From Clostridia bacterium (GTDB lineage Bacteria > Bacillota > Clostridia > Christensenellales > Borkfalkiaceae): a stretch of 61,356 nt of DNA. The translations under genes and the position numbers were made by a program. The notes below the pieces were generated by a model. The model did not search any database, was not told the origin of the DNA, and saw only the letters and a list, made by a program, of their open reading frames with translations. Below, piece after piece: positions 42,817-50,510 of the stretch. The DNA lies in NCBI GenBank assembly GCA_013316055.1, contig WSNM01000005.1:1-61356 (forward strand). Reading direction: 5' to 3'. The stretch's first letter is position 1. Every line of letters begins with the position of its first letter.

Positions 42817-42843
42817 TTTTTTGAGGGGGCAAATTGGGGGCAG
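42817..42843. other. Right pair of GGGGGCA motifs, candidate integrase arm sites
   Basis: GGGGGCA copies start at 42825 and 42836. They match the left pair in sequence, spacing (11 versus 12 nt) and orientation, and lie 80 nt from the attR core (95 nt on the left). Confidence 0.5.
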
Positions 42844-42921
42844 TATTTATAAAACGAGCGTTTTAAGGCTTAAATTGCATATTTTTTGATAAAAAACAGT
42901 GCTTTTTTTGTCTGCAAAATA

Positions 42922-42950
42922 GGTCCGACTCCCGTCACCTGCTCCAAAAA
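42922..42950 (+). repeat. attR core, 29-bp direct repeat
   Basis: Exact copy of 26671-26699: the 3' 25 nt of tRNA-Gly plus AAAAA-flanking bases. It is the displaced original 3' end of the host tRNA gene. Confidence 0.93.
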
Positions 42951-42955
42951 ATCAG

Positions 42956-42979
42956 GCACCCTAATGAAAGGGTGCTTTT
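42956..42979 (+). terminator. Displaced host terminator of tRNA-Gly
   Basis: GCACCC / GGGTGC with an 8-nt loop and TTTT, 6 nt after attR. Before integration it would have followed the tRNA directly. Confidence 0.65.
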
Positions 42980-42996
42980 GTATATAAGGAAAAATA

Positions 42997-43704
42997 ATGC
43001 TTAATCAGTTTTCAAGAACGGAAATGCTTTTCGGTAAAAAAGCAATGCAAAAGCTCGCCTCAGCGCGCGTGGCGGTTTTCGGTATAGGCGGAGTGGGGGG
43101 CTATGTTGTGGAGGCGCTTGCCCGCTCCGGCGTCGGCGCGCTCGACCTTATTGACAACGATACAGTCAGTCTGACGAATATCAACCGCCAGATAATCGCA
43201 ACGCTTGAAACGGTTGGCAAGTACAAGGTTGACATCGCCGCACAGCGCGTGAAGGAAATTAACCCAGACTGCGTTGTAAACACACACAATATTTTTTATT
43301 TGCCTCAAAATGCGGACGCGCTCGATTTTTCGCAGTACGATTATGTGGTCGATGCAATAGATACTGTTGCGGGCAAGCTTGCAATTATAGAAAAAGCGTA
43401 TAATTGCGGCGTTCGGGTAATAAGCTGTATGGGTACGGGCAACAAAACCGACCCGACGGCTTTCAGAGTTGCAGATATAATTCAAACCTCGGTATGCCCG
43501 CTTGCAAGGGTAATGCGCAGAGAACTGAAAAAACGCGGAATAAACGCGCTTAAAGTAGTATATTCCCGCGAAGAGCCGTTAAAACCGCTTGAAAACAGCG
43601 GAGAGGCAAGCCAAAGGCGTGAAATCCCCGCAAGCTGTGCCTTCGTGCCATCGGTTGCGGGGCTTATAATCGCGGGCGAGGTAATAAAAGACTTAATAAA
43701 ATAA
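42997..43704 (+). CDS. tcdA: tRNA threonylcarbamoyladenosine dehydratase
   Basis: 235 aa, E1-like ThiF fold. It cyclises t6A37 to ct6A in ATP-dependent fashion. The opening RTEMLFGKKAMQKLASARVA and nucleotide-binding GIGGVGGYVVEALARSGVG are typical, as are DNDTVSLTNINRQ and VDAIDTVAGK. SCMGTGNKTDPTAF and the REIPASCAFVPSVAG end distinguish TcdA from ThiF/MoeB. Shine-Dalgarno ATAAGGAAAA. The element's outward promoter (42736) could transcribe it. The start of cysK lies 2 nt after its stop. Confidence 0.93.
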   Translation: MLNQFSRTEMLFGKKAMQKLASARVAVFGIGGVGGYVVEALARSGVGALDLIDNDTVSLTNINRQIIATLETVGKYKVDIAAQRVKEINPDCVVNTHNIFYLPQNADALDFSQYDYVVDAIDTVAGKLAIIEKAYNCGVRVISCMGTGNKTDPTAFRVADIIQTSVCPLARVMRRELKKRGINALKVVYSREEPLKPLENSGEASQRREIPASCAFVPSVAGLIIAGEVIKDLIK

Positions 43705-43705
43705 A

Positions 43706-44632
43706 ATGCAGATTTTCAATTCCGTATTCGAGCTTACGGGCAACACCCCGCTTTTACGCGCGCAAAATTTTTCCCAAAGCAACAACTTAAAAACCGCTTT
43801 GCTTGCCAAGCTTGAATATCTCAACCCCGCGGGCTCGGTAAAGGACAGAGTAGCGCGCGCCTTACTTTTGCAGGCGGAGCGCGACGGCAGACTTAAAAAG
43901 GGCTCGGTCATAATCGAGCCGACCTCCGGCAATACGGGCATTGCGCTTGCCGCAATGGGCGCGGCAATGGGTTACAGAGTGATTGTCGTCATGCCCGACA
44001 CAATGAGTATTGAAAGGCGCAGACTGACAGCCGCCTACGGCGCGGAAATAATTTTAACCGACGGCGCAAAGGGCATGCAGGGCGCAATAGATAAAGTCGA
44101 AGAGCTTGCAAAAACAATACCAAACGCGTTTGTTGCGGGGCAGTTTACAAATCCCGCCAACCCGTACGCGCATTTTTCTACCACCGCTCCCGAAATCTGG
44201 AACGATACGCAAGGCAAAATCGATATTTTTGTAGCGGGAGTGGGTACGGGCGGTACTATTACGGGCGCGGGCAGATACTTTAAAGGCAAAAATCCCGCAA
44301 TAAAAATCGTTGCGGTAGAACCGCAAGGCTCTCCCGTGCTTACAAACGGCAAAGCGGGTGCACACAATATTCAGGGCTTAGGCGCGGGCTTTATACCCGA
44401 AACGCTCGACAAAAGCGTTATTGACGAGGTAGTTACCGTGACAGACGACGAGGCGTTTTGCGCCGCCAAAGCGTTTGCGCGTACGGAGGGCATTCTTGCG
44501 GGAATTTCCTCGGGCGCGGCTCTGCACGCTGCGGCAGTCATTGCCGCATGCGAAGAAAATTACAACAAGACGATAGTCGCGCTTTTGCCCGACGGAGGGG
44601 AAAGATACCTTTCCGAAGGGCTTTATGATTAA
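43706..44632 (+). CDS. cysK: Cysteine synthase A
   Basis: 308 aa. This PLP enzyme converts O-acetylserine and sulfide to cysteine. It contains TGNTPLLRA, the PLP Lys in NPAGSVKDRVA (about 43), TSGNTGIALAAMG, GTGGTITGAGRYF and EGILAGISSGAAL. A perfect terminator follows. Confidence 0.97.
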   Translation: MQIFNSVFELTGNTPLLRAQNFSQSNNLKTALLAKLEYLNPAGSVKDRVARALLLQAERDGRLKKGSVIIEPTSGNTGIALAAMGAAMGYRVIVVMPDTMSIERRRLTAAYGAEIILTDGAKGMQGAIDKVEELAKTIPNAFVAGQFTNPANPYAHFSTTAPEIWNDTQGKIDIFVAGVGTGGTITGAGRYFKGKNPAIKIVAVEPQGSPVLTNGKAGAHNIQGLGAGFIPETLDKSVIDEVVTVTDDEAFCAAKAFARTEGILAGISSGAALHAAAVIAACEENYNKTIVALLPDGGERYLSEGLYD

Positions 44633-44652
44633 AGCGTCAAAAACAAAACAGT

Positions 44653-44683
44653 AAAAAATACCGCAAAACGAGCGGTATTTTTT
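44653..44683 (+). terminator. Terminator after cysK
   Basis: A 12-bp perfect stem AAAAAATACCGC / GCGGTATTTTTT with a 7-nt loop; the stem itself ends in the T-run. Confidence 0.85.
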
Positions 44684-44694
44684 ATTTCCGCATG

Positions 44695-44723
44695 TTGCGC
44701 AAAAGCAATTTTTATGATACAAT
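44695..44723 (+). promoter_or_regulatory. Promoter for the DUF1538/P-II operon
   Basis: TTGCGC, 17 nt, TACAAT, 38 nt before the DUF1538 start. Confidence 0.5.
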
Positions 44724-44761
44724 TCAATATATTCAACAAATTTTCCGCAGTTATTTAAAAT

Positions 44762-46315
44762 ATGTTCAAAGCGCTATTTTCAAAACTTAAAGAATCTTTA
44801 ATATCCGTATTGCCGGTGACGGTAATCGTGCTTATAATTTCGTTTACACCGCTTGTCGATTTGCAGCCCGTGGAAACAATCGCGTTCGCCGTTTCGGCAG
44901 TGTTGTTAATACTCGGTATAGGTCTTTTCAACCTCGGCGCCGACCTTGCAATGACGCCTATGGGCGGGCACGTCGGCTCGGGTCTTACAAAATCGAAAAA
45001 GGTGGGAATACTTCTTTCCGTCTGTTTTATAATGGGCTTGCTTATTACCGTTGCCGAGCCCGATTTGTCAGTGCTTGCAGACCAGGTCAAGGACATAATG
45101 CCCGGCGAGGGCGAGGTAAGCAAATGGCTGCTGATAATAACGGTAGGGCTTGGCGTAGGCATATTCCTTGTGGTTGCAATTTTAAAAATCATATTCCGCA
45201 AAGATTTATCCGCGCTGTTGATGTTTTTCTATTTAATGCTGTTTGCCGTCTGCGCAATTATGGCATCGCCCGAAATCGGTAAATCAACGCTTTTTCCGCT
45301 CGCGTTCGATTCGGGCGGCGTTACCACGGGGCCCATAACCGTGCCGTTTATAATGGCGTTGGGTGTAGGAATTTCCTCCACAATAGGCGGCAAAAGCTCC
45401 AACGAGAACAGCTTCGGACTAATCGCGCTGTGCTCAATCGGACCGATTATCGCGGTTATGCTGCTGTCAATGACTACAAAGGGCGATTTGGATACATACA
45501 ATACGGGCATATACGATATTGCGGAAAAGCTGGGCATAAAGTTCGGTCCTCTGCTTTTAAAAAAGCTGGGCGAGGTCGCGCTCGCTCTCGGGCTTGTGGT
45601 TGCGTTTTTCTTTATTCTGCAATTTACGGTGTTAAAGCTTCCCAAGCAAAAGCTTATACAAATAGGCATCGGCATCGGTTATACGTTTTTGGGACTTGTA
45701 ATATTCCTTGTTGCGGTAGAGGTAGGGTTTATGCCCGTGGGCTTTAAAATCGGCAAGCAGATTGCGGAAAAAAGCCGGACCCTTCTTGTGGTGCTTGGTT
45801 TTGTTCTCGGTATGGTCGTCGTGCTTGCAGAGCCCGCCGTGCACGTTTTAAACAAGCAGGTAGAGGACGTAACGGGCGGCGGAGTAAAGAAGATAGAAAT
45901 GCTTATCGCGCTGTCGATAGCGGTGGGTATATCGATAGGGCTTACGCTTATCAGAATGATTTTCAAATTTTCCATTCTGTACTACCTTATCCCCGGCTAT
46001 TTAATATCCTTGGGGCTTTCGTTTTTCGTTCCCAAAATTTATACGGCAATCGCGTTCGACTCGGGCGGGGTTGCAAGCGGTCCGCTGACTTCAAGCTTTA
46101 TTCTGCCTATGGTCATAGGCGCATGTGCGACTATGTGGGGCGAGGGCGAAATTTACTCCTTTGCTTACGGCGTTGTGGCAATGGTCGCAATGACGCCCTT
46201 GATAACAATACAAATTTTGGGCTTTAAGGCAGTTATGTCGGCAAAGGTGCGTTCAAAGATAACAATGAAGCGCATTCTCGCCGCCGACGACGAGCAGATT
46301 ATTTATTTCAAATAG
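44762..46315 (+). CDS. DUF1538 membrane protein, probable transporter
   Basis: 517 aa with about 12 hydrophobic segments arranged as two similar halves. Each half has a short re-entrant-like motif: DLAMTPMGGHVGSGL / FDSGGVTTGPITVPFIMALG in the first and EPAVHVLNKQVEDVT / FDSGGVASGPLTSSFILP in the second. The FDSGGVxxGP repeats are the DUF1538 signature. Substrate unknown. It heads an operon with two P-II-like proteins, suggesting nucleotide- or metabolite-controlled transport similar to AmtB-GlnK. No strong Shine-Dalgarno is seen. Confidence 0.88.
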   Translation: MFKALFSKLKESLISVLPVTVIVLIISFTPLVDLQPVETIAFAVSAVLLILGIGLFNLGADLAMTPMGGHVGSGLTKSKKVGILLSVCFIMGLLITVAEPDLSVLADQVKDIMPGEGEVSKWLLIITVGLGVGIFLVVAILKIIFRKDLSALLMFFYLMLFAVCAIMASPEIGKSTLFPLAFDSGGVTTGPITVPFIMALGVGISSTIGGKSSNENSFGLIALCSIGPIIAVMLLSMTTKGDLDTYNTGIYDIAEKLGIKFGPLLLKKLGEVALALGLVVAFFFILQFTVLKLPKQKLIQIGIGIGYTFLGLVIFLVAVEVGFMPVGFKIGKQIAEKSRTLLVVLGFVLGMVVVLAEPAVHVLNKQVEDVTGGGVKKIEMLIALSIAVGISIGLTLIRMIFKFSILYYLIPGYLISLGLSFFVPKIYTAIAFDSGGVASGPLTSSFILPMVIGACATMWGEGEIYSFAYGVVAMVAMTPLITIQILGFKAVMSAKVRSKITMKRILAADDEQIIYFK

Positions 46316-46324
46316 GAGAGGGCT

Positions 46325-46789
46325 ATGTCAGAAAATACGCCTTTGGAAAATACCAAACGCCGACCCGTGAAGGGAGCCGTTAAAAAAGCGGTTAAAACCG
46401 CAGTGCAAAAAGCCAAGCAAGCGCCAAATACGGTCACCTCAAACCGCCTCGAACTGCTTGTAACCGTTGTCGGCAGAAGCAAAGCGGAATATTACGAGGA
46501 TTTGATTTTATCCTTTGACGTGAATATGCAGGTTACCGCGCTTGCAAGCGGCACCGCAAACGAAAAAATGCTTTCGCTGTTAGGACTTTCCGATAACGAA
46601 AAATCGGTAATTTTCAGCGTGATACAGCAGGAGAAAATTCCCAAAGCCGTAAGAATGCTGGAAGAAAAATTCAAAACCATAAAGGGCGGCAAAGGAATAG
46701 CGTATACAATTCCGCTTTCAAGCTTAATCGGCAAGCTTATTTTCGGCTTTTTAAGCAATAACAGAACGGTGCAGGAGGAAAATAAATGA
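46325..46789 (+). CDS. P-II-like regulatory protein with basic N-terminal extension
   Basis: 154 aa. A Lys-rich extension (1-40) precedes a GlnB-like ferredoxin fold: RLELLVTVVGRSKAEYYEDL, a middle strand, and KGGKGIAYTIPLSSL near the end (P-II C-loop-like). The T-loop differs from classical GlnB. Shine-Dalgarno TAGGAGAGGG. Overlaps the next gene by ATGA. Likely a cytoplasmic sensor for the DUF1538 transporter. Confidence 0.75.
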   Translation: MSENTPLENTKRRPVKGAVKKAVKTAVQKAKQAPNTVTSNRLELLVTVVGRSKAEYYEDLILSFDVNMQVTALASGTANEKMLSLLGLSDNEKSVIFSVIQQEKIPKAVRMLEEKFKTIKGGKGIAYTIPLSSLIGKLIFGFLSNNRTVQEENK

Positions 46790-47154
46790 ATACCGCATAC
46801 GAGGTAATTTTTTGTATAGTCAATTCGGGCTTTTCGGAAACGGTTATGGACGCGGCAAAGGAGGTGGGCGCCCGCGGCGGCACCGTTATTCACGCCCGCG
46901 GTACGGCCAATAAGGAGGCGGAGGAGTTCTTTCACATAACCATTCAGCCCGATAAGGAAATTGTTATGATTTTAGTGCCCGCGGATATCAAGGACAAGGT
47001 ACTGCACGCAGTCTATCAGCAGGCAGGCTTAAAGACCGCGGGACAGGGAATAGCCTTTTCAATGGCAGTCGGCAACGTTGTCGGGCTTTCCGACGGCGCG
47101 GCTGTTGAAGAGCTTACCACCCCTGCCGTTGAAGATGCTAAGCCAACAGAATAA
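46786..47154 (+). CDS. P-II family regulatory protein
   Basis: 122 aa. GlnB-like fold with GFSETVMDAAKEVGARGGTV, HARGTANKEAEEFF (T-loop region) and the C-loop-like AGQGIAFSMAVGNVVGL. Second P-II-like protein of the operon; no GlnB Tyr-51 uridylylation site is visible. Probably pairs with 46325-46789 to gate the transporter. Confidence 0.8.
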   Translation: MNTAYEVIFCIVNSGFSETVMDAAKEVGARGGTVIHARGTANKEAEEFFHITIQPDKEIVMILVPADIKDKVLHAVYQQAGLKTAGQGIAFSMAVGNVVGLSDGAAVEELTTPAVEDAKPTE

Positions 47155-47160
47155 ATATAA

Positions 47161-47207
47161 AAGCCCCTTTGGCGCATTTTAATCTGCACCCAAGGGGCTT
47201 GTTTTTT
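47161..47207. terminator. Terminator between convergent P-II and PD-(D/E)XK genes
   Basis: AAGCCCCTT and AAGGGGCTT form a 9-bp stem over a 22-nt loop, followed by GTTTTTT on the + strand. Confidence 0.75.
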
Positions 47208-48429
47208 ATATATTGTTTATTTTATAAGCTTCGAATGCTTCAAACGTTTTATCCATTTCGCTTATTAATTCTTCAATGGCGGAAATTGCATAGCTTTTTA
47301 AATTGTTGCGCCATTGCTCGGTAAGAATTTCGTTCTCGCTGTCAATAAAGTTTTTCGGATAAGCAAGCACAAACCATTGATTATACCATGTGCCTTGAAT
47401 ATTGTAATTTTTATCGGACAAAAATTTAACTAATGTGTTATTTGTATCGGTTCTGCCGTATTTTTTAATAACGTTTTGAAATTTTATTTCATTAGGGGCA
47501 TTGTCTTCAAAAACAATTTCAACATAAAAATAATACTTTTCGTTTTCGTCAACCGATTTGCCGGAATACCATTTTTTTCTGTAAAATCTTATGTATTTAT
47601 TTTCGTTTGTGCTTTCGGCAACCAAGGTATCGGCTGATAAAGTATCATAGCCTGTAATATCGTTTTTATTGAACAGATTATAGCTTAAATACAGCTTATC
47701 ATTTTCCGATTGTGAATTATTCGCATAGCTGATGCTTTTATTATTGCATAAATCGCTTATAAATTGCTTTTTAAATGCGTCGAATTTATTTTCGGCGCTC
47801 TTTATAATACTTTTCAATACCCCGTAATTTTTTAAAACCTGTATATCGATATCCATAAATTTTACCTCCTTAAAGCTAAGAAACTTCTCTATATGTTTTT
47901 TTAAATCAGCAATCTTATCGTCCTTTGTATTTGAAATTAATCCGGAAAGGGAAGCGTAAGTCAGTATTTTAAAATGCTTGCACGAGCAAGGTGAAGCATT
48001 AAATACAGGCTTTAAAAATATATAAGCGTTTCTACTGTCCGAAAAATGCTTTTCAACAAAATCATAATAAGTATTTGTCTGTTCGTTATGCTCCCAACTG
48101 TAAATTTTATTTTCTACGGTTACGGTAAAATTTGTTCCTTTGCTGTTATGTGCAGTTATAAAAATATCTGCTCGACCGCCAAGCATTGCTTTTTCGCATT
48201 CAACACTGTCAACCGTGCATAAATTCAAGTCTTCACCAAAATAGAATTCCAACACGTTTTTTAACAGTAATTCATCGTTTTTGAAGGCATAAGCAAGCAT
48301 ACGGGAGATTAAATCCTCGTCGTAGGCTCTGCCCAAAATCTCAAAAAAGGTTGTATTCTCTTGCAGCTCTTCATTTTGCTTGCTTTGCCATGTATTAAGT
48401 AAAGAAGTTATTAAGCTTGTATTATTCAT
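47206..48429 (-). CDS. PD-(D/E)XK nuclease family protein
   Basis: 407 aa. Residues about 78-125 hold the nuclease core: GGRADIFITAH (Asp), VTVENKIYSWEHNEQ (ENK catalytic triad member and Gln) and TYYDFVEKHF. This matches the PDDEXK_4 type. The remaining 250 residues are unassigned. AT-rich compared with neighbours and transcribed alone, suggesting recent acquisition. A defence or DNA repair role is possible, but no partner gene is present. Confidence 0.75.
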   Translation of the reverse strand: MNNTSLITSLLNTWQSKQNEELQENTTFFEILGRAYDEDLISRMLAYAFKNDELLLKNVLEFYFGEDLNLCTVDSVECEKAMLGGRADIFITAHNSKGTNFTVTVENKIYSWEHNEQTNTYYDFVEKHFSDSRNAYIFLKPVFNASPCSCKHFKILTYASLSGLISNTKDDKIADLKKHIEKFLSFKEVKFMDIDIQVLKNYGVLKSIIKSAENKFDAFKKQFISDLCNNKSISYANNSQSENDKLYLSYNLFNKNDITGYDTLSADTLVAESTNENKYIRFYRKKWYSGKSVDENEKYYFYVEIVFEDNAPNEIKFQNVIKKYGRTDTNNTLVKFLSDKNYNIQGTWYNQWFVLAYPKNFIDSENEILTEQWRNNLKSYAISAIEELISEMDKTFEAFEAYKINNI

Positions 48430-48459
48430 AGATAGCCTTTATAATGCATAATAAAACAA

Positions 48460-48501
48460 AAACCTAAACCGAAGCACCTTAAAGTGGTTCAATTTAGGTT
48501 T
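48460..48501 (-). terminator. Terminator of tRNA-Pro
   Basis: AAACCTAAA / TTTAGGTTT outer stem, with GAA-CAC / GTG-TTC inner pairs. On the - strand it lies 5 nt after the tRNA 3' end and is followed by TTTGTTTTAT. Confidence 0.6.
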
Positions 48502-48505
48502 TTAT

Positions 48506-48582
48506 TGGTTGAGGCGACGGGACTTGAACCCACGACCTTCTGGTCCCTAACCAGACGCGCTACCAAACTGCGCTACGCCTCA
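48506..48582 (-). tRNA. tRNA-Pro with AGG anticodon
   Basis: 77 nt with encoded CCA. Acceptor TGAGGCG / CGCCTCA, D-arm GCGC-AGTTTGGTA-GCGC, anticodon stem TCTGG / CCAGA with loop TTAGGGA, T-arm GTGGG-TTCAAGT-CCCGT. All stems pair. The anticodon is AGG, not the common TGG or GGG; A34 would need conversion to inosine. Confidence 0.93.
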
Positions 48583-48703
48583 ATATTAAGTTGTAGCTTA
48601 TGCGCAAACCCGATAAGCAATATAATTATACTTAAATAATAAAAAAAAGCAAACGCTTTTACGCGCTTTTATTAAAAAATTTTCGGTTATGTCAAAATAA
48701 ATA

Positions 48704-48732
48704 TTTACTTTAATTTGTCGGTTTGTTATAAT
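48704..48732 (+). promoter_or_regulatory. Promoter of mntP, leaderless arrangement
   Basis: TTTACT, 17 nt, TATAAT, with only 9 nt from the -10 box to the ATG at 48742. There is no room for a riboswitch or Shine-Dalgarno. Confidence 0.65.
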
Positions 48733-48741
48733 ACAGGCATT

Positions 48742-49368
48742 ATGGTTGCAGCATTAATAATTTCCGTTTTGCTTTCCGCGCTGTCACTTGCGGTGGACGC
48801 CTTTGCGGTGTCGGTATGCGACGGAATGACTTTCCGCAATTTAACTAAGCCGAAGGCGGCGACAATTCCACTGACCTTCGGTATTTTTCAGGCTGTTATG
48901 CCGATAATCGGCTTTTATGTGGGCGCGCTTTTCACTCAGTTCGAAAAATTCGACTACTTCGACCACTGGATAGCCTTCGTTCTGCTTGCAGTGCTCGGCG
49001 CAAAAATGATTTTCGACGGCGTTAAAGAGCTAAAAACCAAACAAGCCGAAGAAATCGAAGTAAAAAATTTTTCATATGCAAACGTGCTTGTGCAAGGCGT
49101 TGCCACAAGCATAGACGCGCTTTTTTTCGGCTTTACCCTCAACACAATGATTGGCTCGCTGTCGCACGTTCAGCTTTGGGCGTGGCTCAGCGTTTCCATA
49201 ATAGGCGTTGTAACCTTTATAATTTCGCTTACGGGCGTAATAATAGGCGTAAGGGTGGGCAAGCTGTTTAAGCGCAAGGCAAGCGCGGCAACCATTGTCG
49301 GCGGCGTTGTTCTAATGCTGTTAGCCGTCAAAATGGTTTTAAGCGGCTACGGACTTCTGCCATTTTAA
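48742..49368 (+). CDS. mntP: Manganese efflux pump MntP family
   Basis: 208 aa from the ATG at 48742; an in-frame TTG at 48715 lies inside the promoter spacer. Six membrane segments. The two MntP repeats each have the metal-site Asp: SLAVDAFAVSVCDGM (about 16-30) and QGVATSIDALFFGF (about 120). It exports Mn2+. Unlike many mntP genes there is no yybP-ykoY riboswitch upstream. Confidence 0.9.
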   Translation: MVAALIISVLLSALSLAVDAFAVSVCDGMTFRNLTKPKAATIPLTFGIFQAVMPIIGFYVGALFTQFEKFDYFDHWIAFVLLAVLGAKMIFDGVKELKTKQAEEIEVKNFSYANVLVQGVATSIDALFFGFTLNTMIGSLSHVQLWAWLSVSIIGVVTFIISLTGVIIGVRVGKLFKRKASAATIVGGVVLMLLAVKMVLSGYGLLPF

Positions 49369-49381
49369 AGCATGGCAATAT

Positions 49382-50425
49382 TCAACCACCGTAAAGCGTG
49401 CCGTAAATTTCCTTAATAATTTTCTCGTTACCGCATTCAACCGTGCTTTTTTTAAGCGCGGCTTTTAATTTTTCATCCGTAAACAATGCGTATACCTCGG
49501 ATACCAGCGTCTGTTCGCTCAACGCCTTTTCCCTTAAAACTCTGCACAATTTAAGCGCGCTGAAATATTCCGCATTTTTCAGTTGGTCGCCGCGGCTGCG
49601 CTTGTTTTCCAGCGGAATAAACAAGGTCGGTATCTTCAGTGCAATCAGCTCGTGAGCGGTGTTAGAGCCGCATCGCGAAACCGCACAGTCCGCACACGCA
49701 TAAACAAGTCCCATATCGTTTTCGAATTCAACCTGCTTATAGCCGTAAATATTCGTGCTTACGGTCTTTCCTTTGCCGCATAGGTGCAGAACGTTAAAAT
49801 CCTTGCACAGCTTCGGCGCGGCTTTTCTGACGTATTCGTTGATTATGGCAGAGCCGTTGCCGCCGCCCATAACAACCAGAGTGGGGCGCATGTCAAGCCC
49901 GAAATATTCGTGCGCCTCCGCCTTGCTCTTTCCGAAGATGCCCCCGCGCATAGGCGTGCCCGTGCAAATACCGTTGGGGAAGCATTTAGCGGCGGAGGGG
50001 AAGGAGGCAAGCACCTTTTTACAGCGTCGTGCAATAACCTTGTTTGCCAACCCCGAGCTTACGTCGGATTCGTGCGTTATTACGGGTATATTGCGCTTTT
50101 TTGCGGCGATTGCTGGCGGCACGCACGCATATCCACCCTTGCAAAATACCAAATCGGGCTTAATTTCGTCCAGAAGTCTGCCCGCCGCCATAATGCTTTT
50201 TATAAGCTTGAACGGTAAAGCAAGGTTGCACAAAATTTTGCCGCGCACAAGCTTCGGCGCTCCGCATTCGAAAAATTCTATATTGTTGTCCTTGCAAATT
50301 CTCTTTTCTATCCCGTCCGTGCCTATATAGCACGGCTTAATATCCTTACCAAGATTTTCAATAACGGCGATGTTGGGTATAACGTGTCCGGCGCTTCCGC
50401 CTCCGCAAAATGCAATCCTTTTCAT
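49382..50425 (-). CDS. murG: MurG-like UDP-GlcNAc transferase (lipid II synthesis)
   Basis: 347 aa, GT-B fold. N-terminal motif CGGGSAGHVIPN, middle FCKGGYACVPPAIAA and HESDVSSGLANK, and C-terminal VVMGGGNGSAIIN, SRCGSNTAHEL and the PL-type ENKRSRGDQLKNAEYF. It adds GlcNAc to lipid I at the membrane. It stands alone rather than in a dcw cluster, and may be an extra or relocated murG paralogue. No Shine-Dalgarno; TATATT lies 6 nt before the ATG. Confidence 0.85.
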   Translation of the reverse strand: MKRIAFCGGGSAGHVIPNIAVIENLGKDIKPCYIGTDGIEKRICKDNNIEFFECGAPKLVRGKILCNLALPFKLIKSIMAAGRLLDEIKPDLVFCKGGYACVPPAIAAKKRNIPVITHESDVSSGLANKVIARRCKKVLASFPSAAKCFPNGICTGTPMRGGIFGKSKAEAHEYFGLDMRPTLVVMGGGNGSAIINEYVRKAAPKLCKDFNVLHLCGKGKTVSTNIYGYKQVEFENDMGLVYACADCAVSRCGSNTAHELIALKIPTLFIPLENKRSRGDQLKNAEYFSALKLCRVLREKALSEQTLVSEVYALFTDEKLKAALKKSTVECGNEKIIKEIYGTLYGG

Positions 50426-50463
50426 AGCAATAATATATTTAATTTTGCGGCTTTTTATGTAAA

Positions 50464-50488
50464 AAAGCGGACTGTAAAGGTCCGCTTT
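50464..50488 (-). terminator. Terminator of the TetR gene
   Basis: AAAGCGGAC / GTCCGCTTT stem, 7-nt loop; on the - strand it is followed by TTT. Confidence 0.75.
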
Positions 50489-50510
50489 GCATTGATTTTA
50501 TGTTTTTCGG

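Larger units (their letters stand above)
26671..42950. mobile_element. 16.25 kb integrated element in tRNA-Gly, inovirus-like prophage candidate
   Basis: It is bounded by two identical 29-bp direct repeats, 26671-26699 and 42922-42950; one repeat-to-repeat unit is 16251 bp. A tyrosine integrase lies next to the left repeat and reads inward to outward. Contents: integrase, CI-type repressor, membrane/structural-like block, structured non-coding RNA or DNA, small unknowns, NPPY methyltransferase, Zot-like assembly ATPase, DnaB helicase, winged-helix initiator and a multi-hairpin non-coding region. No tailed-phage genes (terminase, portal, capsid, tail) and no relaxase are visible. The Zot ATPase and membrane protein block suggest a filamentous phage; 16 kb and a DnaB helicase are atypical for that group. 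Confidence 0.85.

Noticed and set aside
26671..42950. Tailed phage, integrative conjugative element, or double-jelly-roll phage
   Set aside because: No terminase, portal, capsid, tail, lysis, relaxase or coupling protein, and no capsid-like large soluble protein next to the ATPase. The Zot signature fits filamentous assembly better.
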